Shown here: positions 1 to 8,210 of the stretch, piece after piece
Position numbering within the stretch: position 1 is the first letter of the stretch
Layout: each line of letters opens with the position of its first letter
Source: Eubacteriales bacterium
GTDB taxonomy: Bacteria; Bacillota; Clostridia; Acetivibrionales; JANLFN01
Reading direction: 5' to 3'
DNA: 64,000 nt
Assembly (NCBI GenBank): GCA_024655885.1
Contig: JANLFN010000011.1
Location: 1-64,000, forward strand
Translations under genes and position numbers: made by a program
The notes under the pieces: model-generated
What the model saw: only the letters and a program-made list of their open reading frames with translations
The model's database searches: none
What the model was told of the DNA's origin: nothing

Positions 1-1065
1 TTCAAAAAGGCCATCGCACTGGAAAAGCCGGATAAAACGCCCATGCAGTTTAACGGAGATGCTTTCTGTGCCAACCACATGGGTGTAAAGCTTTCCGAAA
101 TAGCTGTAAACACCGAACTTTGCATAACCACTATTATCAACTCCGTTAATGAGTTAGGGGATATTGACGTAGTGGATTATGGTGCAACGTATGCGCCAGC
201 GGTTGGAATGTATAATCTTTCAAATACCAAGGTTCCGGGAAGGCAGCTGCCGGAAGATTCCCTGTGGCAGGTTGACGAAACAGGGACGATGACGGAGGAG
301 GATTACGATACCATTTTGGATAAAGGATTCGAAGCCTTTTTTAATGATTTCACGGCAAACAGACTGAATATAGACTTTCAGGAAATGGAAGAACAAATGG
401 GTAAAGCGGCTGAAGCTCCGAAAAGATACGCAGAGGCAGGATATGTCAACTCATCAACGATTGCGCCAGGCGGTGAGGTAGATTATCTCAGCGGCGGACG
501 TACAATGGCCAAATTTGCCAGGGACTTGTATCGTATGCCGGATAAGGTTTACGCTGCTTTGGATATTATCCACGAATATAATATAAATAGCTTAAAACAG
601 CAATTGAAAAATGGTAATGCTGTTACAGGAATGATAGCTGCAGGTCGAGGCGCTTGCGATTTTTATTCGCCAAAGATATGGGAAAGAGTAATATGGAAAT
701 ACTATAAAAACTTAGCTGACCTACTCATAGAAAACGGTGTAACTGTTCAATGGCATATGGATGGGAATTACGAGCGCGGGCTTTCGTATTTCAGAGATTT
801 CGAAAAGGGAACTTGCCTTTTTTGTCCGGATGGGCAAACGGATATTTATAAGGTAAAAGAAGTCCTGGGAGATATATCGTGCATCCGAGGAGATGTTCCG
901 GCTCCGTTGCTGGTGCTTGGCACTCCTGAGGATGTCCACAACTATGCAAGCAGGCTTATAAGGGATATGGGTCCCGGCTTTGTGATGGGAGTTGCATGTT
1001 GTACTCCTCCAAACGCAAAGGTTGAAAACGTAAAAGCCATGATCGCTGCAGCTAGCGGCAAATAA
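1..1065 (+). CDS. UroD-fold corrinoid methyltransferase, 5' end outside window
   Basis: The frame is open from base 1, and its first residues (FKKAIALEKPDKTP) align with residues near 10-25 of the paralogues at 4370, 5579 and 47625, so only about 10-15 N-terminal codons are missing; the ATG at 43 is internal. The family is the uroporphyrinogen-decarboxylase/MtaA superfamily, whose anaerobic members move methyl groups between a substrate or thiol and a corrinoid protein. Visible landmarks are LSGGRTMAKF, a possible metal site W-H-M-D-G and a C-terminal CCTPPNAKVENVKAM. MtaA-type enzymes have H-x-C where this has H-x-D. It is probably cytoplasmic and part of the same system as the corrinoid protein at 3739. 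The substrate is unknown. Confidence 0.85.
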   Translation, partial: FKKAIALEKPDKTPMQFNGDAFCANHMGVKLSEIAVNTELCITTIINSVNELGDIDVVDYGATYAPAVGMYNLSNTKVPGRQLPEDSLWQVDETGTMTEEDYDTILDKGFEAFFNDFTANRLNIDFQEMEEQMGKAAEAPKRYAEAGYVNSSTIAPGGEVDYLSGGRTMAKFARDLYRMPDKVYAALDIIHEYNINSLKQQLKNGNAVTGMIAAGRGACDFYSPKIWERVIWKYYKNLADLLIENGVTVQWHMDGNYERGLSYFRDFEKGTCLFCPDGQTDIYKVKEVLGDISCIRGDVPAPLLVLGTPEDVHNYASRLIRDMGPGFVMGVACCTPPNAKVENVKAMIAAASGK

Positions 1066-1146
1066 TACTTATATAGAGAGAATAAGCAATAAAAATCAGA
1101 TCAAGAGAGACTGCAGTTATTGATGATAAAACAGTGGCTGGAATAG

Positions 1147-1191
1147 AATGGTTAAGCTGATATTTGGAAATCAGATATCTGTTTAACCATT
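1147..1191 (+). terminator. hairpin after the first methyltransferase gene
   Basis: AATGGTTAA (1147-1155) pairs with TTAACCATT (1183-1191), and an inner GATAT/ATATC pair extends the fold. The T-run that follows is weak (GATTTC), so termination is inferred from position, about 80 bases after the stop codon. Confidence 0.5.
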
Positions 1192-1297
1192 GATTTCATC
1201 TCAAACTGAAAGCAAAGTGCTAAAAGTAAAAGCGAATATTACAAAAGAATCCAAATTAAGTATGGATACGGAACATTATTTCACAAGGAGGAGTAAG

Positions 1298-1804
1298 ATG
1301 ATGAAACAAACAAGCAGGGCTCCTATCTTATAAAGATGCTGTATGATTCTGCCGTGAAGAAGGGTGTGGAGGTCCATACCGGTACCCCTGCTGTCGAGCT
1401 GATCCAAAATAACGGTGCTGTAGTTGGATTGAAAGCTACAAATAAGAATGGCGATCAGATCACGATCAACGCGAAGGCAGTGATCCTTGCTAATGTGTGC
1501 AGCCGGTAAAGACACAGACTTCGGAAAACCTGCACAATTCCTTAAGAGCTTAAAGGCTCCGTACTATGCAGTACCGCTTTCACCGGATATTCTGGACACC
1601 GATGGAGGCTTGTCTGTCAATACCAATTCACAGGTACTGAAAAAGGATAACCAGCCAATACCGGGTCTGTATGCAGCCGGCTCTGTCGCTAACCCTGAAG
1701 TGTCAAGTGCTGAGTATTACAGCACCGGCTTTGCAAATTTCTCAGCAAATATATTCGGAAGGCAGGCTGGTGACCAGGCAGCAGCCTATGCAAAGGCGAA
1801 ATAA
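1298..1804 (+). pseudogene. fumarate-reductase-type flavoprotein, internally deleted and frameshifted
   Basis: Two pieces of an FAD_binding_2 (flavocytochrome c/fumarate reductase flavoprotein) family protein lie in different frames. The first piece (frame of 1318-1509) encodes GSYLIKMLYDSAVKKGVEVH and then AKAVILA, the stretch just before the usual TGGF motif. The second (about 1490-1804) encodes CAAGKDTDFGKPAQFL and the C-terminal IPGLYAAGSV cap. The roughly 200 residues normally between them are missing. A good ribosome site (AAGGAGGAG) and ATG at 1298 precede it in a third frame that stops at once (MMKQTSRAPIL). It is therefore a dead gene. Such flavoproteins reduce activated double bonds, which would fit an aromatic-acid locus, but that is inference. 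Confidence 0.8.
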
Positions 1805-1903
1805 AAACCATGTATTCAAACTCTTTCTGGCTTTTTTTCGAGCTTTTACTCAACTATTGCATAAAAATTATTACATCTTATAATTGGTTTATTGGTTTAA
1901 CAG

Positions 1904-1963
1904 AAGGGACGGCTGCCTTAAATCGGATTATGTAAATGTCTGATTTATGCAGCCGTCCCTTTA
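1904..1963. terminator. bidirectional terminator between convergent genes
   Basis: AAGGGACGGCTGC (1904-1916) is perfectly complementary to GCAGCCGTCCCTT (1949-1961); AAATC/GATTT extends the stem inward. It lies between the flavoprotein remnant (+) and the LigM-like gene (-), and T-rich sequence follows on the plus strand. Confidence 0.8.
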
Positions 1964-2084
1964 TTATCCGGTGTTGATTAGCAGCTTTTACGTCTTGTTT
2001 AAATGAGGAATGGATTCAATATAGTAATTCGGGTTCAATGGCAGATCAAGAGATGGAAAATTTGCAACTTTTGCACGGGTCTTC

Positions 2085-3458
2085 TTACTTATTTCCCTGA
2101 GGGATCTTCGAAACATCCACATGCTTGTTGAGCTCTGCCTGGAGGTAGGGGAATCTTGCTACCGTTGCCCTGATTTCCTTCTGGCGGGTTCCCGGTTCTC
2201 CCCATACAACGGTTACTTCCTGACCGATTTTTGCATACTCCGTGTCTATCGAGCACAGCGAAATCATGCGGTGATAGTGTTCGCACCTTGCGCGGCCGCT
2301 GCTGATGCCGACAAACTTGCCGTTTACGAGAACTTTATCTGCATGGTATGTAAAACCTGATGATAAGTCGAAATTATAATAATCGTTAGGCTTATCCATG
2401 TTCTTGTACGGAACGTCATCTCTGAACTGGGATGCGAAAACATCTCCTATGTCTTCAGCGTTCCATTCAAGCGTAACCATTTGGCGCTTTGGGTTTTTCT
2501 TCATTTCAGCAAGAGCTTCCTTGCCTACAAAGTCATGGTTAAAATTGATCATGCCGCCCCAGCCCAGCTCGATAGGATTGCGATAGAAACTTTCATGGTC
2601 ATTGCCTATGCTGCCGAGAAGCGTGGGTTTTGCAGTGTAAAAAGCCAACATGGGATCTTTCTTAAGCCATGCAATAAAATCTTTATCATCATGATAGGCA
2701 TAATCGAAGTGGTACGTAGCTTGCGGGTATCCATCTTCGGTATGGTTCAGCATATATGCCTGGTAGCCCAGTTTCTTCATTTTATATTCGCCTTTGCCGG
2801 CTTCCCATATAGCGTTGTATACATCGTGGGCATCTTCCATTTTGCCGTGAACTTCATACGCCAGCGTTCCTGCCATTCCGAGACGCAGGATGCGCACGTC
2901 GTGACCCGCTATTTTAGACATCCTGTGATGCAGAAATTGTATGTCGTGGAGGTTTTCACCGGTCGCTTTCTCCAAAATTTGAAGCGATGTAGGCCCTGCG
3001 ACCTGGAATAAATATACTTGTCCGGTTAGCAGCGTTCCAACAGCATCAAATTTGCTGGTCTCCAATGCATACTGGATATAAGGCCAGAGCCATACCGTAT
3101 AGTATTCATCTTCGGCGATTCTCAGGATTACGCCATCCGACATGATCTTGCCGTTTTCATAGCACATGATTCCGTGTTTGGCCTTTCCTACCGGGAAATT
3201 GTCGAAATCGTTTACGAAGTACTTCTTAAAAAAGTCTCTAGCTTCCGGTCCTTTTACGCTGTAAGTAAAGGAAATGCTTATTGATGTACCCAGATATGAG
3301 CCGTCCACCCATGCATTTACTTCATCGCGCCAGCCGGTGTACTCGAACGGAATTACTGGCTCATAAGGAGATACTATGCCCATAAAGCTGTCATCTCCCA
3401 CGGGCACGGTTGGGGTGAGTTCCAAAGTCGATGGTTTGAACAAACTTTCTTCTTTCAT
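2085..3458 (-). CDS. GcvT-family methyltransferase, LigM-like O-demethylase
   Basis: 457 residues with a GcvT/aminomethyltransferase fold. The pattern resembles LigM, the tetrahydrofolate-dependent vanillate/3-O-methylgallate O-demethylase of sphingomonads (about 470 aa): GWRDEVNAWVDGSYLG near residue 42, VGKAKHGIMCYENGKI near 92, QVAGPTSLQILEKATG, LGMAGTLAYEVHGK, YMLNHTEDGYP and GMINFNHDFVGKEAL. The likely reaction is transfer of a methyl group from a methyl ether (or similar donor) to tetrahydrofolate in the cytoplasm. The start is fixed by AAGGAG nine bases before the ATG. It is divergent from the corrinoid protein gene, with about 280 bases between them. The substrate is inferred only; glycine-cleavage T protein is unlikely because no gcvH or gcvP is nearby and the C-terminal half matches LigM better. 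Confidence 0.75.
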   Translation of the reverse strand: MKEESLFKPSTLELTPTVPVGDDSFMGIVSPYEPVIPFEYTGWRDEVNAWVDGSYLGTSISISFTYSVKGPEARDFFKKYFVNDFDNFPVGKAKHGIMCYENGKIMSDGVILRIAEDEYYTVWLWPYIQYALETSKFDAVGTLLTGQVYLFQVAGPTSLQILEKATGENLHDIQFLHHRMSKIAGHDVRILRLGMAGTLAYEVHGKMEDAHDVYNAIWEAGKGEYKMKKLGYQAYMLNHTEDGYPQATYHFDYAYHDDKDFIAWLKKDPMLAFYTAKPTLLGSIGNDHESFYRNPIELGWGGMINFNHDFVGKEALAEMKKNPKRQMVTLEWNAEDIGDVFASQFRDDVPYKNMDKPNDYYNFDLSSGFTYHADKVLVNGKFVGISSGRARCEHYHRMISLCSIDTEYAKIGQEVTVVWGEPGTRQKEIRATVARFPYLQAELNKHVDVSKIPQGNK

Positions 3459-3738
3459 ATTATTTGACTCCTTTTAAATTCTTGGTTAATAAAATATTTG
3501 CTTTAGCACTTCAGAGCTGTTGTTCCAGTCAGACAAAAACCCCCTTTTCTTTAAACTAAAAAACAAATTTCAAACAACATCCTTTAAATAAATTATATCA
3601 ATCACCTAACAATAAAAAACTAGGCAACTGCTACAGTTTTTCATCCGATTTTTTGTAGTACGTGCTGAATGATTTCGGCAAGTCAGCGTGCTATCATCGA
3701 AATGTATTATTAATGTAAAAATAAAGGGGGACTTTTTA

Positions 3739-4365
3739 ATGAGTAAAAAGCTGATCGAAGCAATGGCAGATCTGGATGAGGATCTTGTATTATCAGAAGT
3801 AAAGGCTTTAATAAGCCAAAACGTACTTGCCCTGGACATCATCGCATACCTGCAGGAAGGAATGGGTATCGTTGGAAAGAGGTTTGAAGAAAAGGAATAC
3901 TTCCTTTCAGAGTTGATCATGTCTGCTGAAATATTTAACGAAGCTTCCCAACTGCTTGGCGGAGTTGGTGGAGCAGGTGCAACCTCTAAATATGGAACTT
4001 TTGTTATGGGAACCATCTATGATGACATCCATGACATCGGCAAGAACATAGTCACCACTGTTATGAGCAGCAATGGCTTCAATGTAGTGGATCTTGGAGT
4101 TGATGTATGTACCGAAAAGTATATAGACGCAATAAAAGAATACAAACCCAAGGTAATAGGCATATCCTGTCTTCTTACAACAGCCTTTGACAACATTAAG
4201 GAATGCATACAGTCCATAGAAAAAGCAGGCCTTCGTAAAGACTTGAAAATATTGATAGGCGGAGGCCCTGTTGACGAAGCTACATGCAAGTATGTAGGAG
4301 CTGACCATGTCTGCAAAAATGCACAGGAAACAGTAGAATATTCAAAAAAATACATGGGGGAATAA
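3739..4365 (+). CDS. corrinoid (cobalamin-binding) methyl-carrier protein
   Basis: 208 residues in the two-domain MtaC/MtbC/MtvC layout: an N-terminal helical cap (residues 1-85) and a Rossmann-like B12 domain. The base-off/His-on signature is present: D96-x-H98-x-x-G101 in YDDIHDIGK, then S-x-L in ISCLLTT and GGG in ILIGGGPV. His98 should be the lower cobalt ligand. The protein shuttles methyl groups between a substrate-specific methyltransferase and a second methyltransferase that makes methyl-folate or a methyl-thiol. AAAGGGGG sits eight bases before the ATG. The next methyltransferase gene starts 4 bases after its stop, so the two are co-translated. No reductive-activation (RACE) ferredoxin gene is present in the window. 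Confidence 0.93.
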   Translation: MSKKLIEAMADLDEDLVLSEVKALISQNVLALDIIAYLQEGMGIVGKRFEEKEYFLSELIMSAEIFNEASQLLGGVGGAGATSKYGTFVMGTIYDDIHDIGKNIVTTVMSSNGFNVVDLGVDVCTEKYIDAIKEYKPKVIGISCLLTTAFDNIKECIQSIEKAGLRKDLKILIGGGPVDEATCKYVGADHVCKNAQETVEYSKKYMGE

Positions 4366-4369
4366 CATT

Positions 4370-5479
4370 ATGACAAATCAGGAAATGTATCAGCTTCGTT
4401 TAGACAGGATAAAAAAGGCAATTAAGCTTGAAAAGCCTGACAAGACACCTTTTGTTCCGGTAGCGGATTCGTTTTATGCAAAACTGGCGGGCGTTACTCT
4501 GGCTGATTTTATAACCAGCGCTGAAGCATCTCATAAAGCATTCATGTATGGAGCACAATGGCTTGGAGATGTAGAAGCAGTATCGTTTTCTTACAGTGGA
4601 ATCGGAGACTTCATGGGAGCTTTTTTTTTCTCAAAGATGAAGCTACCCGGACGCGAGCTTGGCGAAAACGTACTCTGGCAGTTTGATGAACAGGAACTTA
4701 TGTCGACAGAGGACTATGATACGATATTAAAGGGCGGTTTTCGGGCGTTTGCCGAGGACTTCTATGTCAACAGGCTTCATATTGATTTTGAGAAACTCGC
4801 TCCGGTATTTGAAGTAGGGCCTCAGTATGATCAGGAAATGAGGGATTTGGGTTATCCCATGTATGACAACCTTAATATGACTTTTCCGATTGATTGTTTG
4901 AGCGGCGGCCGTACAATGGCAAAATTCATGGTCGATATCAGAAGAATGCCTGAGAAGATTATAGAGGTATTGGATATAGTCGTAAAGGCAAACATTGAAG
5001 ATATGAAAAATATGGCTGCTGCATGGGTCGACCCATTGGATGTTTGGTTTTCAATGGGACGTGCGTGCCCGGATTTTTACAGTACGAAAATATGGGAGAA
5101 GTTCGTTTGGAAATATCTAAAAGAAGAAATCGAAGCCTGCATTGAGATTGGTATCCCTGCGAACTTACACATAGACGCCAACTGGGAACGCGCGCTCCCA
5201 TATTTTAAGGAATTGCCAAAAGGAACCTGTGTGTTTGAAACAGACGGAACGACAGACATCTATAAAGTGAAAGAGGTTCTGGGCGATAAAATGTGCATTA
5301 AGGGTGACGTCCAGGCGGCAAAGCTTGTTCTTGCCACAGCGGAAGATGTATATAAGTACAGCTGCCAGCTCATCAAGGATATGGGACCAGGTTTCATACT
5401 GTCTTCAGGCTGTTCGATTCCTTATAATGCCAAGCCCGAAAATGTGAAAGCCATGGTAGCAGCTGCGTCAGGCAAATAG
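4370..5479 (+). CDS. UroD-fold corrinoid methyltransferase
   Basis: 369 residues, full length for the family. N-terminal MTNQEMYQLRLDRIKKAI is followed by EKPDKTPF, LSGGRTMAKFMVDIRRMPEK (about residues 175-195), the possible metal site LHIDANWERALPYF, GDVQAAKLVLATAEDVYKYS and a terminal GCSIPYNAKPENVKAM. It should catalyse methyl transfer to or from the corrinoid protein encoded immediately upstream, from which it is separated by 4 bases. Relative to MtaA/MtbA the conserved H-x-C is H-x-D, while the late Cys is retained. Substrate-side (MT I) enzyme is my preferred reading because there are several divergent copies sharing one corrinoid protein. Confidence 0.88.
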   Translation: MTNQEMYQLRLDRIKKAIKLEKPDKTPFVPVADSFYAKLAGVTLADFITSAEASHKAFMYGAQWLGDVEAVSFSYSGIGDFMGAFFFSKMKLPGRELGENVLWQFDEQELMSTEDYDTILKGGFRAFAEDFYVNRLHIDFEKLAPVFEVGPQYDQEMRDLGYPMYDNLNMTFPIDCLSGGRTMAKFMVDIRRMPEKIIEVLDIVVKANIEDMKNMAAAWVDPLDVWFSMGRACPDFYSTKIWEKFVWKYLKEEIEACIEIGIPANLHIDANWERALPYFKELPKGTCVFETDGTTDIYKVKEVLGDKMCIKGDVQAAKLVLATAEDVYKYSCQLIKDMGPGFILSSGCSIPYNAKPENVKAMVAAASGK

Positions 5480-5578
5480 GCTTAATAAATCCTGAATAGC
5501 ATATTACAAGGTTCTGAATCTTCAACTTGGATGAGACTGTGTTAAATAAAAGTATGAGAGAATGGGGGAATTTAATAA

Positions 5579-6688
5579 ATGACAAATCAGGAATTGTATC
5601 AGCTTCGTTTAAACAGGATAAAAAAGGCAATTAAGCTTGAAAAGCCTGACAAGACTCCATTTATACCTATGGGAGACGCTTTTTTTGCAAAGCGCGCAGG
5701 AGTAAAATTGTCAGAATTTGTAAGCAACATGGAAGTTTCTCATAAGTGCCTGCTGGATGGCGTGAAATGGATGGGTGATTGTGAAGCCACTCCTGGCGGC
5801 TCCTATTCAATAGCAAAAATTACGGGAACAATGTTTTGGTCAAGGATAAAACTCCCGGGTATTGAACTGCCGGACGATACTTTATTCCAGATCGATGAAC
5901 GGGAGCTTATGTCGGCCGAAGACTATGACAAAATTATCAATGGTGGGCTTGAGGCATTTAAAGGGGAATATTTTGCCTCAAAATTAAATGTCGATTTCAG
6001 CTTTTTTGATGAAATGGCAGAGAAGGGTCCAGTTATGGATCAAGCCATGAGAGATGCAGGCTATCCGGAATACGTTAATTTATTAGTATCTCTACCTATT
6101 GATTACCTAAGTGGTGGTCGTACTTTATCGAAATTTTTGTCAGATGTGAGGAAGATGCCTGAGAAGGTAACTGAGGTTATGGATATCATACTTGATGCCA
6201 ACATCAAAGAAATGAAAAATATGGCAGGCATGGTGATTGATCCGATTGACGTCTTTATAGCAATGGGAAGAGGCTGCCCTGACTTCTATCACCCTAAGAT
6301 ATGGGAAAAATTTGTGTGGAAGTATCTGGAGAAAGCCGTCAATGCTTGTATTGATATAGGTTTGCCTGCCAATCTGCATATAGATTCAAATTGGGAGCGC
6401 GGGCTTCCATATATGGCCGGATTTCCGAAGGCAACCTGTATTTTTGAAACCGATGGCGTGACGGATACTTATAAGGTAAAAGAAATATTGGGCGATAAAA
6501 TGTGTATTAAGGGTGATGTGCAGGCAGCAAAGCTCATGCTGGCTGATCCGGACGAGATTTATAAATACAGTTGTCAGCTTATCAGGGACATGGAACCTGG
6601 ATTCATACTTTGCTCCGGCTGCTCTATTCCTCCAAATGCCAAGCCGGAAAATGTAATGGCAATGGTACATGCAGCTTCAGGAAAGTAA
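5579..6688 (+). CDS. UroD-fold corrinoid methyltransferase, tandem paralogue
   Basis: 369 residues, the same length as its upstream neighbour, with the same landmarks: LSGGRTLSKFLSDVRKMPEK, LHIDSNWERGLPYM, GDVQAAKLMLADPDEIYKYS and CSGCSIPPNAKPENVMAM. The first 80 or so bases are almost identical to the start of the gene at 4370 (two differences), after which the two diverge strongly. GGGGG lies about eight bases upstream of the ATG. A 99-base spacer without a clear promoter separates it from the gene before, so both probably belong to one transcript. It may serve a different methyl donor using the same corrinoid protein; this is inference. Confidence 0.88.
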   Translation: MTNQELYQLRLNRIKKAIKLEKPDKTPFIPMGDAFFAKRAGVKLSEFVSNMEVSHKCLLDGVKWMGDCEATPGGSYSIAKITGTMFWSRIKLPGIELPDDTLFQIDERELMSAEDYDKIINGGLEAFKGEYFASKLNVDFSFFDEMAEKGPVMDQAMRDAGYPEYVNLLVSLPIDYLSGGRTLSKFLSDVRKMPEKVTEVMDIILDANIKEMKNMAGMVIDPIDVFIAMGRGCPDFYHPKIWEKFVWKYLEKAVNACIDIGLPANLHIDSNWERGLPYMAGFPKATCIFETDGVTDTYKVKEILGDKMCIKGDVQAAKLMLADPDEIYKYSCQLIRDMEPGFILCSGCSIPPNAKPENVMAMVHAASGK

Positions 6689-6798
6689 TAGGTTAATGCA
6701 TATACATGGGATCTAAAGCAATTTACAATCGCTGTTTAATCTTATGTTTAAATAGTAGGTTGTCATTACTATTTAAAACAAACAAGGGGAGTGTGTTT

Positions 6799-7989
6799 AT
6801 GAAAAACAATTTATTAACAAAAATCACCGTTGTCCTGCTCACTTTTGCTTTGATGGGCGACATGGTGGTTATCCCTGCAGCAGGTGGTATATTCACAACT
6901 TTTTATGATGCAAATCCTGCCCTATTAAATTTTATATTGACAGGACCAATGCTGATTTCAGTTGCTGCATCATTTTTATGTGGGTTCCTTGCAAGAACCA
7001 TCAGCAAAAAATATTTGCTGATTGGCGGATATGTATTATTTATAGTTGCAGCATGTGGAGGCGCTCTAATTGACAATATTTACTACGTGGTGACCATGAG
7101 GGCAATTGCAGGGTTTACATACGGTATTGTTGGTACTGCAGCAACGGGTCTTATTGCTGAAATCTTTTTAGATGAAAAAGTCCGCAGCTTTATGATGGGA
7201 GCATATAACGCAGCGATGTCTGCAGTTGGAGTAATACTGTCCCTGATATCAGGTTTTCTGGCCGTTGGAAACTGGCATAATTCATTCTATATATACCTTG
7301 CAGCAATTCCCATCCTGATCATGGCAATCGCTTTCCTGCCTAAAACGCCTCCTGAAGGAAAAGCTTCCGCAGACGCATCAGCAAATACAGATCGGTTGCC
7401 TCTTGGCAAGTTTCTTCCTGTGGCTGCAGCCTTTCTCCTGCTCAGTGCTTTGTACTACATCGTTGTTTATTTTATTGCCATTTACGTGGAAGAAATGAAG
7501 CTGGGAGATGCATCAACAGCTGGAATTTTCGGTTCGGCTTCAACTGTTGGAAGCTTTGTTGCCTGCATGCTCTTTTCAGTTATTTACATGCGTTTAAAAA
7601 GAGCTACGCCCATTGTTGTATTTTTAGTGATGGCTGCAGCTTATATAGTAATGGCTTTTCCGTCAAACATCTGGGTTGTTGGAATCATGTGCCTCTTGAG
7701 CGGTGCGGCATATGGGCTCGGTATGTCCTATTATTTTATGCATTCTTCCATGATTGTACCTGCCGGAGTAATGTCTCTTGCTATGGGAATTATTAACGCC
7801 GTCATAGGTCTGGGAGGGTTTTTCTCCTCCTACGCTTTAGAATTATATAAGGGTGTATTCCATGCCGAAACAATGGCCCCAACATTTATGTATATAGGAA
7901 TAACCTTGGCAATAGGCGGAATACTTTCAATTATTTTGACCATCAGGGCTGGAAAGAATCCCGTTAATGTTGAGAACACAAATGCCTAG
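6799..7989 (+). CDS. major facilitator superfamily transporter
   Basis: 396 residues, strongly hydrophobic along the whole length with about 12 predicted membrane spans, in the usual MFS size range. The ATG at 6799 is chosen because AAGGGGAG lies about nine bases upstream; an in-frame upstream extension has no ribosome site. It follows the methyltransferase genes by 110 bases and is likely the uptake (or efflux) route for the methylated substrate or its demethylated product. The start of a second, related MFS gene survives as a stub at 8075. The loop after span 6 carries TPPEGKASADASANTDR, a typical hydrophilic centre. Confidence 0.85.
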   Translation: MKNNLLTKITVVLLTFALMGDMVVIPAAGGIFTTFYDANPALLNFILTGPMLISVAASFLCGFLARTISKKYLLIGGYVLFIVAACGGALIDNIYYVVTMRAIAGFTYGIVGTAATGLIAEIFLDEKVRSFMMGAYNAAMSAVGVILSLISGFLAVGNWHNSFYIYLAAIPILIMAIAFLPKTPPEGKASADASANTDRLPLGKFLPVAAAFLLLSALYYIVVYFIAIYVEEMKLGDASTAGIFGSASTVGSFVACMLFSVIYMRLKRATPIVVFLVMAAAYIVMAFPSNIWVVGIMCLLSGAAYGLGMSYYFMHSSMIVPAGVMSLAMGIINAVIGLGGFFSSYALELYKGVFHAETMAPTFMYIGITLAIGGILSIILTIRAGKNPVNVENTNA

Positions 7990-8074
7990 ATTTGGAATGC
8001 AGTGACGGCCGATTAAGATTCAAATACCAGTAAAGATTAATAAAAAATAAACTGGAAGAATGTGAGGGCTTGTT

Positions 8075-8149
8075 ATGAAAAATAGTGTATGGTTAAAAAC
8101 AACTGTTGTTCTAATCAGCTTTTTGGTTATGGGGGACATAGAAAAATGA
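8075..8149 (+). pseudogene. 5' stub of a second MFS transporter
   Basis: A 24-codon frame beginning MKNSVWLKTTVVLISFLVMG and ending D-I-E-K-stop parallels the first residues of the intact transporter at 6799 (MKNNLLTKITVVLLTFALMG). The rest of the gene is gone. This is the remnant of a tandem MFS duplicate removed by a deletion. Confidence 0.8.
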
Positions 8150-8178
8150 TCTGAGCTGATGCGGGTTCGGCATATAAT

Positions 8179-8209
8179 CCCGGGATGATATATCTCACTG
8201 CATCCCGGG
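8179..8209. terminator. hairpin between the methyltransferase locus and the regulator genes
   Basis: CCCGGGATG (8179-8187) pairs with CATCCCGGG (8201-8209) around a 13-base loop, one base from the stop codon of the convergent regulator gene. T-runs on either side are poor. Confidence 0.6.
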
Positions 8210-8210
8210 G

